From positions 1-64,000 of the forward strand of contig JAKURD010000009.1 in NCBI GenBank assembly GCA_022450045.1: a stretch of DNA of 64,000 nucleotides, written 5' to 3'. This DNA comes from Gracilimonas sp. Lineage in GTDB: Bacteria; Bacteroidota; Rhodothermia; Balneolales; Balneolaceae. This document shows, one piece after another, positions 19,109 to 27,520 of this stretch; within the stretch, counting starts at the first letter, position 1, and every line of letters begins with the position of its first letter. Position numbers and translations under genes: made by a program. The notes under the pieces were generated by a model. That model was not told where the DNA came from, searched no databases, and was given only the letters and a program-made list of their open reading frames with translations.

Positions 19109-19873
19109 CTATATTAGCAAATATACAAGCGCGGCAAGGGCTCCACCTATTGTTGGTGCTATTACCGGTACCCAAGAGTACGCCCAGTCATTACTGCCTT
19201 TATTAGGAATTGGAAGAGTGGCGTGAGCTATTCTTGGCCCAAGGTCACGAGCGGGGTTGATAGCATATCCTGTAGGACCACCTAGAGCCAGACCAATACC
19301 GAACACCAATAAACCAACCGGTAAAGCTGATAAAGCACCCAATCCGAAGCCTACATCTTTGCCACCTATGGTTATTGATTCCAGCATATTGCCGTTCATA
19401 TCAACAAAACCCGGACTTGCCAGATACAGAATTGCAAATACAAGTATAAATGTGCCTATGGTCTCTGTAATGAAGTTGGCACCATAACTTCTGATTTCAG
19501 GGGCGGTTGAGAATACCGCTAAAATGGTTCCTCCATCTTCAGTTACATCAAAGTGCTTTTTGTAAGCTATCCATACAAGAAAAGCTCCGAAAAAGCCACC
19601 GGCCGTCTGTGCCAGTATGTAAGGTACTACCATAGCCCAATCAAATAAACCTGCCGTTGCCAGGCCTACCGTTACGGCAGGATTAATATGTGCACCGCTG
19701 AACTGGCCGACTACGAATACGGCGATAAATACACCCATTCCCCACCCCCAGGTTATAATGATCCAGCCGCCGCCATTTCCTTTCGTTTTGTCAAGTATGG
19801 CATTTGCTACTACCCCGCACCCAAACAAGAGTAGGATGGCGGTTCCTATGAATTCTGCTAATATCGGACTCAT
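19109..19873 (-). CDS. glpF: Glycerol uptake facilitator (aquaglyceroporin)
   Basis: MIP-family channel in the inner membrane that passes glycerol by facilitated diffusion. The two pore motifs are visible: SGAHINPAVTVGLA and GYAINPARDLGPR. The Asp after the second NPAR, as in GlpF (NPARD), favours glycerol over water. About six transmembrane helices in 254 residues is normal. It follows glpK on the same strand with a gap of 163 bases that includes a CCGGGG/CCCCGG hairpin with no following T run on this strand. Confidence 0.95.
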   Translation of the reverse strand: MSPILAEFIGTAILLLFGCGVVANAILDKTKGNGGGWIIITWGWGMGVFIAVFVVGQFSGAHINPAVTVGLATAGLFDWAMVVPYILAQTAGGFFGAFLVWIAYKKHFDVTEDGGTILAVFSTAPEIRSYGANFITETIGTFILVFAILYLASPGFVDMNGNMLESITIGGKDVGFGLGALSALPVGLLVFGIGLALGGPTGYAINPARDLGPRIAHATLPIPNKGSNDWAYSWVPVIAPTIGGALAALVYLLI

Positions 19874-20036
19874 AATATAATCTCCATGTGATTTGGTTAT
19901 TTTGTTAAGTACGTTTACCGAATGACTATTCCAGGCGATTGTACCTATTTTTTTTTTAAGAAGAACTACCGGGGCAAATTGATACCCCGGCAGGTTTGGT
20001 TAGTTATTTACTGCTTTGTTTATTTTAAAATATAAT

Positions 20037-21536
20037 TTACCGATCGTCTGCCCAGGTTATTGCGGCATTAACTGCACGCTGCCATCCTTTAGTGAGTTCT
20101 TTTACTTTTTCACCATCCATAGTTCGGTCAAATTGCTTATCAACCTGCCAAAGTTTGCGGATCTCTTCTATATCATCCCAGTAACCAACTGCCAGTCCGG
20201 CTAAGTAGGCTGCGCCAAGTGCTGTAGTTTCTGTGATCACCGGTCGAATAACCGGTACGTCTTCTATGAGATCACTTTGGAACTGCATCAACGTGTCGTT
20301 GACGGTAGCTCCTCCATCTACCCGAAGTTCTTTCACTTCAATTCCGGCATCGGCTTTCATGGCATTTAGCAGATCCATAACCTGATAAGCAATCGAATCC
20401 TGAGCAGCTCTTGCAAGGTGAGCACGATTTGTTCCACGCGTTATTCCAACCATAATACCACGAGCATGCTGCCTCCAGTGTGGAGCTCCCAATCCTGCAA
20501 AAGCCGGTACTAAGTAAACCCCATCAGAATCCTCAACTTTGTTGGCAAAGTACTCGATATCCTGAGATTCCTGGATGATGCTCATTTCATCCCTCAGCCA
20601 TTGTACTACAGCTCCTCCAATAAATACCGAACCTTCCAGTGCATATTCCGTTTTTCCGTTGATCTTCCAGGCTACCGTGGTCAACAGGTTATTCTCTGAC
20701 TTCACCGGTTCATCGCCCACATTCATTAGCATAAAACAACCGGTTCCGTAGGTGTTCTTTACCATTCCGGGCTCGGTGCACATTTGTCCGAACAGAGCAG
20801 CTTGCTGGTCACCGGCAATTCCCGCGATCGGTACTTTACTGGCAAAAAGCGTGGTTTTGGTTCTCCCGTATTCTTCGCTTGATTGCTTCACTTCGGGAAG
20901 CATACTTTTGGGCACATCCATCAGTTCCAGAAGCTCTTCATCCCATTCCATTTTGTTGATATTGAACAGCATGGTTCGTGAGGCATTCGTCACATCCGTA
21001 ATGTGCAATTCACCCTGTGTGAAATTCCATATCAACCAGGTGTCTATAGTTCCAAAAGCCAATTCCCCTTTTTCAGCTTTTTCACGTGCTCCTTCTACAT
21101 TGTCGAGAATCCATTTCACTTTTGTACCGGAGAAATAGGAGTCGACCACCAATCCCGTTTTATCCTGTATCATTTCGGCATGGCCTTCTTCTCGAAGCTG
21201 ATCACAATATTCTGAAGTGCGACGATCCTGCCAAACAATAGCATTGTAAATTGGCTTCCCTGACTCCCGATCCCAAACCACCGCTGTCTCACGCTGATTG
21301 GTAATTCCAATTCCTGAAAGCGCTTTTCCGTTTATGCCAGCTGAAGCTACGGCCTCGGCTGCAACGCCGGCCTGCGACGACCAAATTTCCTGTGCATCAT
21401 GTTCAACCCAACCGGGCTTCGGATAGATCTGTCTGAATTCTTTTTGGGCTACAGATACGATCTCTCCCTTTTTGTTGAAAAGCATCGCACGTGAACTCGT
21501 GGTTCCCTGATCTAAGGCTAATATAAATTGTTCCAT
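20037..21536 (-). CDS. glpK: Glycerol kinase
   Basis: Phosphorylates glycerol to sn-glycerol 3-phosphate. The FGGY-family motifs are complete: [15 protein letters not shown] at the start, [37 protein letters not shown] and the C-terminal [20 protein letters not shown]. The length of 499 residues is typical. It begins 15 bases after glpD and is clearly in the same operon. Confidence 0.98.
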   Translation of the reverse strand: MEQFILALDQGTTSSRAMLFNKKGEIVSVAQKEFRQIYPKPGWVEHDAQEIWSSQAGVAAEAVASAGINGKALSGIGITNQRETAVVWDRESGKPIYNAIVWQDRRTSEYCDQLREEGHAEMIQDKTGLVVDSYFSGTKVKWILDNVEGAREKAEKGELAFGTIDTWLIWNFTQGELHITDVTNASRTMLFNINKMEWDEELLELMDVPKSMLPEVKQSSEEYGRTKTTLFASKVPIAGIAGDQQAALFGQMCTEPGMVKNTYGTGCFMLMNVGDEPVKSENNLLTTVAWKINGKTEYALEGSVFIGGAVVQWLRDEMSIIQESQDIEYFANKVEDSDGVYLVPAFAGLGAPHWRQHARGIMVGITRGTNRAHLARAAQDSIAYQVMDLLNAMKADAGIEVKELRVDGGATVNDTLMQFQSDLIEDVPVIRPVITETTALGAAYLAGLAVGYWDDIEEIRKLWQVDKQFDRTMDGEKVKELTKGWQRAVNAAITWADDR

Positions 21537-21551
21537 AACAACTCCGATTGG

Positions 21552-23156
21552 TTAATTACTGTTGATTATTTCTACGGTTTTTGGTTTGTACTCCTGCAAC
21601 ACATATCGGTTTGCAAGTGTAGTAAATTCATTGATTTGATTTGATATCCAGTCTTGATCATAATCCAACTCACCAGCCATCAGTTCAGCAACCCTCGCTG
21701 CCATATCCATGGCCGCCCTGGCATCCAAAAATAACATTCGGATCCGTCGGGCAAGAAAATCTTCCACCGTTCGTGCCATTTCGTTTCGGGTAGCCCAAAT
21801 GACTTCCGCTCCAATATGTTCATAATCGGGGTGAAGTTTTTCATTTAAGGCAGCATCTTCTTTTGCGAGATCCATGACGGCTTCCCGGTCCGATCCATAA
21901 AAGTAAAATGGATCTTTGTAGTTTGTTTCTTCCTCATATCCATGAACCTTCAGCGATTCACTGGTTGACTTCCGGCCTTCCATCTTAGCCACTTTTTCTG
22001 CTTTATCAATGGTATCCTCACCCATTTTCCGGAAAGTGGTCCACTTTCCACCTGTTATGGTGATGAGTCCTGAATCTGAAACGATAAGCTTATGACTTCT
22101 GGAAATTTCTTTGGTTTTAGTATCTCCTTCTTTAGGAGCGGCAAGCGGACGTAATCCCGCAAACACGCTTTTCACATCTGCCCGTGTTGGCTTTTTGGCG
22201 AGATATTTTTGTGCGGTTTTAAGAATGAATTCAATCTCTTCTTCCAAAGCAACAGGTTCTAAGCTATGTTCATCCAGGGGCGTATCCGTGGTTCCTACAA
22301 CCACTTTATTATGCCACGGAACGGCGAACAAGACCCGGCCATCATCAGTTTTGGGAATCATGATGGCATCTTCCCCCGGCTGAAATTCCTTATCCAAAAC
22401 CAGGTGTACTCCCTGGCTTGGCTTCACCATCTCTTTATGCTCACCCCTATCCATTTTCATGATCTCATCCACAAAAACGCCGGTCGCATTGATCACTGCC
22501 TTACCCTTGAATTCGTATTCCTTTCCGGTTTCCCGATCCACGGCCTTTACCCCTGAAATACTTTCATTCACCTTCAATAATCCTGTGACTTCAAAATAAT
22601 TCAGTGCAACGCCATCTTTCTCATTGATGGTTTGAGCGAGGTTAACGGAAAGGCGGGAATCATCAAACTGCCCATCATGGTAGATCACCCCGCCACGCAG
22701 ACCTTTTTGTTCGATGGTAGGCAGCCGGCGAATAGTCTCTTTCTTTGAAATAGGTTTGGATCGGCCAAGGCTAAGTTTCCCGGAAAGCAGATCGTACATC
22801 GTGAGTCCAATGGTATAATAATACTTGGTCCACCACTTATATCCCGGAATCACAAAAATTTCGTTTTGAACCAGATGAGGAGCATTTTTTTGAAGCAGTC
22901 CCCGCTCTCGAAGAGCCTCGCGAACCAAAGCAATATCACCCTGAGCCAAATACCGCACTCCGCCGTGCACCAATTTTGTACTTCGGCTGGATGTCCCCTT
23001 TGCAAAATCAGATTGCTCCAACAATAAAGGCTTATAGCCACGACTCACAGCATCCAGCGCTGCGCCCAAACCCGTAGCTCCTCCACCAATGATGATCACA
23101 TCCCACTCTCTTAACTGATTCTCTTCTATATTCTGAAGTAATTCCTGCCGCTTCAT
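21552..23156 (-). CDS. glpD: Glycerol-3-phosphate dehydrogenase, FAD-dependent
   Basis: Membrane-associated flavoenzyme that oxidises glycerol 3-phosphate to dihydroxyacetone phosphate and passes electrons to quinone. The FAD-binding Rossmann motif, WDVIIIGGGATGLGAALDA, lies near residues 17-35, followed by FAKGTSSRSTKLVHGGVRYL. I choose the ATG at 23156 (534 residues). The frame stays open to 23225, but the added residues MFRFLLYKLIKEQ are not family-like. First gene of the minus-strand glycerol operon, divergent from glpR. Confidence 0.97.
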   Translation of the reverse strand: MKRQELLQNIEENQLREWDVIIIGGGATGLGAALDAVSRGYKPLLLEQSDFAKGTSSRSTKLVHGGVRYLAQGDIALVREALRERGLLQKNAPHLVQNEIFVIPGYKWWTKYYYTIGLTMYDLLSGKLSLGRSKPISKKETIRRLPTIEQKGLRGGVIYHDGQFDDSRLSVNLAQTINEKDGVALNYFEVTGLLKVNESISGVKAVDRETGKEYEFKGKAVINATGVFVDEIMKMDRGEHKEMVKPSQGVHLVLDKEFQPGEDAIMIPKTDDGRVLFAVPWHNKVVVGTTDTPLDEHSLEPVALEEEIEFILKTAQKYLAKKPTRADVKSVFAGLRPLAAPKEGDTKTKEISRSHKLIVSDSGLITITGGKWTTFRKMGEDTIDKAEKVAKMEGRKSTSESLKVHGYEEETNYKDPFYFYGSDREAVMDLAKEDAALNEKLHPDYEHIGAEVIWATRNEMARTVEDFLARRIRMLFLDARAAMDMAARVAELMAGELDYDQDWISNQINEFTTLANRYVLQEYKPKTVEIINSN

Positions 23157-23222
23157 GATATTCGGATTAAAACATCGGGTTTCATTTTGTTCTTTTATTA
23201 ATTTATACAAAAGAAAACGAAA

Positions 23223-23260
23223 CAAAAATAAAATTCAAATGAAATAAACTAAAATACAAA
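23223..23260 (-). promoter_or_regulatory. Possible glpD promoter and GlpR operator
   Basis: On the minus strand TATTTTTG (TAnnTTTG type) lies at 23230-23223, about 67 bases before the glpD start. A TGAAATAAA-n3-AAA word, read on the plus strand at 23240-23255, lies immediately upstream of it, where a repressor would block transcription. Inference only. Confidence 0.35.
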
Positions 23261-23337
23261 ATAGTGCTAAAATACTGCATGGCAAAGGATTAGCAATTAT
23301 CGTACTTCACCCATTCCTATTTTTTACTAAAAATTTA

Positions 23338-23353
23338 CTTTCACTTTATTTCA
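23338..23353 (-). promoter_or_regulatory. Second candidate GlpR-binding word
   Basis: On the minus strand this reads TGAAATAAAGTGAAAG, sharing TGAAATAAA-n3-AAA with the copies at 23240-23255 and 23396-23411. All three lie within the glpD-glpR divergent spacer. Confidence 0.35.
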
Positions 23354-23365
23354 ATATTGTGCGAG

Positions 23366-23411
23366 TTTGTACTAAATAAGCTTTGATAGTATATTTGAAA
23401 TAAATCAAAAC
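23366..23411 (+). promoter_or_regulatory. glpR promoter overlapping a candidate operator
   Basis: TTTG at 23366-23369, a 20-base spacer and TATATTTG at 23390-23397 fit the Bacteroidota TTTG-N19-21-TAnnTTTG consensus. The word TGAAATAAATCAAAAC at 23396-23411 overlaps the -7 element, suggesting autorepression by the DeoR-type product. Confidence 0.5.
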
Positions 23412-23419
23412 ACCTATTT

Positions 23420-24184
23420 ATGACTGTAACGGAACGACACGAAAAAATTCTCCACGAACTGAAAGAAAATGGAAAGGTCAGCGTACAAAAACTGAGTGAT
23501 GAACTTGACGTTTCTGAAGTCACCATACGCAAAGACCTCCGGGTACTTGAAGACAAAGTATTGCTTTTCAGAACACACGGCGGTGCCACCCAAACCAATC
23601 CATATACGAGTGACCGACCTGTATCTGAAAAGGAAAAAATGCAGGCTGAAGAGAAGAATGCAATCGCCAAAAAAGCCGTGGAATTGATCGGGGATAATGA
23701 CTCTATCATATTGGCCTCCGGCACTACCATTCTTGCTGTAGCCCGTAAAATTCATCCTGAGAAAAAATTGAACGTCATTACTTCAGCGCTTAATGTTTCC
23801 CTGGAATTATCGCAACACGAGAATGTGGAAGTGTTACAGCTTGGCGGGCAATTACGACAGAGTTCAACTTCGGTCATTGGTCCCTATGCCGAACAGTTTA
23901 TGGAGGGCATTACCTGTGGTATTTTATTTTTAGGCGTGGATGGAATTGACCTTGATCACGGGCTCACCACTTCCAACCTCATGGAAGCAAGCCTGAATCA
24001 AAAATTCATTGAAGTTGCTCAGCACACCATAGTAGTTGCAGATCACACTAAATTCGGAAAGCGGGGGTTCAGTCGCATCTGCAGCCTGGATAAGGTGCAG
24101 CATATTATTACAGATGCCGGAGTCGATCCGCAGCTAATTACCAAATTGGAAGACGCCGGAATTCAGATTACGGTTGCTAAATAA
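23420..24184 (+). CDS. glpR: DeoR-family repressor, probably of glycerol genes
   Basis: A 254-residue DeoR-type regulator: an N-terminal helix-turn-helix (ERHEKILHELKENGKVSVQKLSDELDVSEVTIRKDLRVLE) ends in the FRTHGGA linker, followed by a sugar-phosphate-binding effector domain with the motif DNDSIILASGTTILAVAR and VVADHTKFGKRGF. Its effector is likely sn-glycerol 3-phosphate because it is divergently paired with glpD. The role is inferred from context, since DeoR proteins control many sugar pathways. Confidence 0.9.
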   Translation: MTVTERHEKILHELKENGKVSVQKLSDELDVSEVTIRKDLRVLEDKVLLFRTHGGATQTNPYTSDRPVSEKEKMQAEEKNAIAKKAVELIGDNDSIILASGTTILAVARKIHPEKKLNVITSALNVSLELSQHENVEVLQLGGQLRQSSTSVIGPYAEQFMEGITCGILFLGVDGIDLDHGLTTSNLMEASLNQKFIEVAQHTIVVADHTKFGKRGFSRICSLDKVQHIITDAGVDPQLITKLEDAGIQITVAK

Positions 24185-24445
24185 CGTGAGACTGAACGTG
24201 GTGCTCGAATTATACAATCGGGCAGATGGACTCGGAGCCATCGGACCGAGAGGCAGGTCACACATTCTCGAATTCGATCTGATGGATTACCCTTCTGATC
24301 GATGGTACAGGCGCAGGATGTTGGATTAAGATAAGGGAAAGACGTAGGTGCGCAAATTAAACAAACGGTCAAATGGACTTTAAGCCGGCACGCCATGACT
24401 CAAAGGCTTAAAAAGGATGATTAGACCAAACTCACGTTAAATAAT
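24182..24445 (+). repeat. Dispersed hairpin repeat, copy 2
   Basis: Begins directly at the glpR stop and fills the space to the next gene. It has the ACTGAACGTGGTGCTCGAATT lead-in-like segment, the GACCGAGAGGCAGGT core, the CTCGAATTCGATCTGATGG block, and the downstream GGATGTTGGATTA and AAACAAACGGTCA segments shared with the other copies. Arms are more diverged at the right end (ACTTTAAGCC). Confidence 0.85.
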
Positions 24446-24467
24446 ATGAGAAAGCTTTTGCCAAGAT

Positions 24468-25208
24468 TTAGAACCCTTTGGCAAAACCGGCCCCAATAAA
24501 GAGCACTTCGCCTTCTGTTTCATATCCTAAATTCACATCAAGCTGAGCTCCGCTTTTTAATGCATACGTAAGCCCGCCCTCAAGCCAGTGTCGATTAAAA
24601 CTATTTCCAAAATACATTCCTGCATAACCAAAATATCCTGTAATACTTTCACTTGATGGAAATGAGAAACTTGGTGTAAATGTGTAAAACCAATTGTCAT
24701 CAAGACTGCCCGGCCCAAAATTATATCCGAAATTTGACGAAATATCCCATGTCTCATTTAATGACTGATCAGCCAGAATTACAATACTTGGCACCACTTC
24801 ATCATTGGTATATTCATCTGAACCTACCGGAAAACTGAATTCTGCCAAACCTGAGACACTTGTATTTCCATTCCCTTCAATGAAATTATACTTCACACCC
24901 ACAGACATATCCTCAAATCCACTTATCGATTCTACCGGACCATCAAAGGTAGTTGATATATAAGAATTTATTAAGGCCCGTAGCTCAAGTTTCTCCGCTA
25001 CTCCATAGCGTAGCAACACCTGGCCAATATCTGCCTGGTCTGAGAATTCCGTGCTTGTATATTGAAATCCCGCTTCTACCCCAAACATATTCTGCGGCGT
25101 TATGAATGATCCATTCCCAATTCCGGGCCGGTCTGGTGAAAAGCTTTGAGCCTGAACTGTTGTTGCGACAAAAAAGGAACACAAAATTATAGATACTATG
25201 TTTTTCAT
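24468..25208 (-). CDS. Outer-membrane transporter-like protein
   Basis: A 246-residue exported protein with signal peptide (KNIVSIILCSFFVATTVQAQ). It opens with SFSPDRPGIGNGSFITPQNMFGVEAGFQYT, the start seen in the transporter (phenol-pathway MetA-like) outer-membrane family, and continues with alternating beta strands ending in FIGAGFAKGF. It is likely a small beta-barrel with unknown cargo. No operon partner is evident. Confidence 0.8.
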   Translation of the reverse strand: MKNIVSIILCSFFVATTVQAQSFSPDRPGIGNGSFITPQNMFGVEAGFQYTSTEFSDQADIGQVLLRYGVAEKLELRALINSYISTTFDGPVESISGFEDMSVGVKYNFIEGNGNTSVSGLAEFSFPVGSDEYTNDEVVPSIVILADQSLNETWDISSNFGYNFGPGSLDDNWFYTFTPSFSFPSSESITGYFGYAGMYFGNSFNRHWLEGGLTYALKSGAQLDVNLGYETEGEVLFIGAGFAKGF

Positions 25209-25327
25209 AGGATTGAATTTATTATGGTTAGTTCATCCAAAACTACATAATGCGATCCATAATTTGAACGTTCATTTTGAAGTTTACTCACTTCGTGTTT
25301 TAATAACATCCTGCCTATCTTTGCAAC

Positions 25328-26701
25328 ATGACAGACATCACACAAAAATCACCCATCGCTGCCATTGCAACTCCTGTTGGGGAAGGCGGAATTGCCATTA
25401 TCCGGGTTTCCGGACTGCATGCCATTGCAAAAGTAAATGAGGCGTTCAAAGGTAAAGACCTAAGCACACAGAATTCCCATACTGTCCATTTCGGAAAAAT
25501 CATGAATAAACAAGGATTTCCGGTGGATGAAGTTTTGGTTACCCTTTTTCATTCCCCCAGATCTTACACGGGTGAGGAAACGGTAGAGATCTCCTGTCAC
25601 GGCGGGGTGTTAGTGACGCAATCAGTTTTGGAAACGATATTAGCACTTGGTGTGAAGTCAGCCGAGCCCGGAGAATTTACACAGCGGGCATTCTTGAATG
25701 GAAAATTGGATCTGGATCAGGCTGAAGCGGTTGCCGATCTCATTCACGCCAAAAGTTCCAAAGCAGTGGATGCAGCCCATCAGCAGCTGGAAGGAAGATT
25801 GGGAGAGCACATCAGGAAATTCCGGCAGCAGATCATTGATGCCACGGCTATGGTTGAATTGGAGCTGGATTTCATTGAAGAGGACGTGGAATTCGCCAAC
25901 AAGGAACAGCTTCAAAAGTTGCTGGAAGAACTGAATTCCGAGATCACAGAGTTGTTGGAAACGTATGAAATCGGTCGTTTGGTAAAGGACGGTGTAAAAA
26001 CGGTGCTGATTGGCCGGCCTAATGCCGGGAAATCAACCTTGTTGAATACTTTGGTGGGAAGTGACCGCGCCATTGTAACGGAAATTGCCGGAACTACCCG
26101 CGACACTATCGATGCTGACTGGAGTTATGATGGATTATTGTTCAAACTCATCGACACGGCCGGACTCCGGGAAACCGAAGATGTTATAGAAGCAGAAGGA
26201 GTGAAACGCTCCCAAAAAGCATTTGAGCAAGCCGATCTGGTGATCTACCTCAAAGACCTCTCTCAACCTTTTTCGGATGTAGAGCGCAAAGAGATCGCAG
26301 AGTTTTATTCACGTGCAGGGGAAACTCCTTTTATCCTAATCGGAACCAAAGCGGATATTGAAACTAATGAGAAATGGAGAACGGAATTTGATCTGAAAAT
26401 TTCAGCTTTGGAAGGAGAAAAAATCAAAGAGCTCAAGCAGCTGTTGAAAGACCGTGCCCTGGAAAATAAACACTATGATGCTTCCAGCCTGCTGGTTACC
26501 TCAACCCGCCACCGTGATGCCCTCCAAAAAACAAAAGAGCATGTTCGGTCTGCGTTACAGGCATTGGCTCAAGGCATGACCGGGGATTTTCTTTCCATTG
26601 ATCTTCGTGCAGCATTAAAAGAACTTGGAACTATCACCGGGGAGATTACCAATGAGGACGTGCTTGATTCCATTTTTTCGCGGTTTTGTATTGGTAAGTG
26701 A
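25328..26701 (+). CDS. mnmE: tRNA modification GTPase MnmE
   Basis: With MnmG it builds the carboxymethylaminomethyl group on wobble uridine of certain tRNAs. N-terminal formyl-tetrahydrofolate domain starts IAAIATPVGEGGIAIIRVSG. The central G domain has GRPNAGKSTLLN, the AGTTRDTID switch, DTAGLRETED and GTKAD. The C-terminal FCIGK motif with its catalytic cysteine is present. The length of 457 residues is normal. It is monocistronic, convergent with the broken SET-domain gene. Confidence 0.98.
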   Translation: MTDITQKSPIAAIATPVGEGGIAIIRVSGLHAIAKVNEAFKGKDLSTQNSHTVHFGKIMNKQGFPVDEVLVTLFHSPRSYTGEETVEISCHGGVLVTQSVLETILALGVKSAEPGEFTQRAFLNGKLDLDQAEAVADLIHAKSSKAVDAAHQQLEGRLGEHIRKFRQQIIDATAMVELELDFIEEDVEFANKEQLQKLLEELNSEITELLETYEIGRLVKDGVKTVLIGRPNAGKSTLLNTLVGSDRAIVTEIAGTTRDTIDADWSYDGLLFKLIDTAGLRETEDVIEAEGVKRSQKAFEQADLVIYLKDLSQPFSDVERKEIAEFYSRAGETPFILIGTKADIETNEKWRTEFDLKISALEGEKIKELKQLLKDRALENKHYDASSLLVTSTRHRDALQKTKEHVRSALQALAQGMTGDFLSIDLRAALKELGTITGEITNEDVLDSIFSRFCIGK

Positions 26702-26721
26702 AATTCTTTTTTCCTACTCTT

Positions 26722-27305
26722 TTATTCCCTGAAATAATTCACAAGTATGGATTCCATTTCTTCCCTTCCTTCAATAATGGAATGGATCTTGTCCCAAAGT
26801 TCATCGGATATCAATGGCTTTAGGGGCTGTTGCTGCCAGATGATATCAGAAAATACATTTTGAACCTTCTCATCCCAGGATTTATAAAAATTTAGGAGAT
26901 CGTCAGGAAAAACGGCTTTTCTTTTTGTTCCCTCATCCACGGGCCGGAAAGGGGAAATAACATTCAGATATCCATAATCATTAGTCAATTCTTCTCCTGG
27001 CTGAATATTGCGTATGGCTAACTCGAAATCGTGGGCCGTGCTCATACAGTTTGGTTTGAAGCTATGATTGACAAACCTTCCTTTGTCCCAGCACAAAACA
27101 AAGTTCCCTTTGCTATTACGATAGGAATATGTATTCAAAATATCCTGATAAAGTGGGTACGCCCTTCAACTTCAGAAGGAGAGACCTCTCTGTCCAATTT
27201 ATCCAAGACCCAGGTTATTGTGCCCGCAGGTATGAGTTTTGTCACCACAACGCCATTGCCAATTTCTTCACTTATGAACTTTAATTCAGTATGTGGATGT
27301 ATCAT
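26722..27305 (-). pseudogene. SET-domain protein with a frameshift
   Basis: The reading frame from ATG 27305 gives MIHPHTELKFISEEIGNG then VVVTKLIPAGTITWVLDKLD and a VSPSEVEGRTHF segment, then stops at TGA. Shifting frame near 27148-27152 restores QDILNTYSYRN, followed by FVLCWDKGRFVNHSFKPNC (SET NHSxxPN motif) and GEELTNDYGYL (ELTxDYG motif) to the stop at 26722. One missing T in the TTT run at 27150-27152 would restore a single protein of about 193 residues (HFYQDIL). SET proteins are usually lysine methyltransferases; bacterial members are mostly uncharacterised. Either a real frameshift or a sequence error. Confidence 0.85.
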
Positions 27306-27460
27306 AATTAAGCTCGTGAGGTGTTATCCAGATAGTGGAATCTTTTTTCAATGTATTAGGCAAACACAGCTATCCAAGTAAATCAAAAGATAGTTTGAAT
27401 CAAAATTCAGATCGTGTGGTAATGAGCACTTCCATTTTGGATGAGTGAAAAGTAATAACC

Positions 27461-27500
27461 AAAAAAGATTCCGCCTGACGTAATCAAGCGGGATCTTTTA
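27461..27500 (-). terminator. Terminator of the M16 peptidase gene
   Basis: Arms AAAGATTCCGC and GCGGGATCTTT form an imperfect hairpin; on the minus strand it is followed by a T run (complement of the A run at 27461-27466). It lies about 20 bases past the M16 stop. Confidence 0.7.
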
Positions 27501-27520
27501 TCAACCAATAAAAGTGAAGC

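Noticed and set aside
19955..19990. CCGGGG/CCCCGG hairpin between glpK and glpF as a terminator
   Set aside because: On the minus strand, the direction of transcription, it is not followed by a T run (it meets an A run), so it is more likely a processing or leader structure.
24163..24396. Minus-strand open frame over repeat copy 2, with a CAPT/CLICAP-type translation
   Set aside because: It reads through the dispersed repeat; related frames occur over other copies (for example 45831-46085). The repeat explains them and no start or coding bias is seen.
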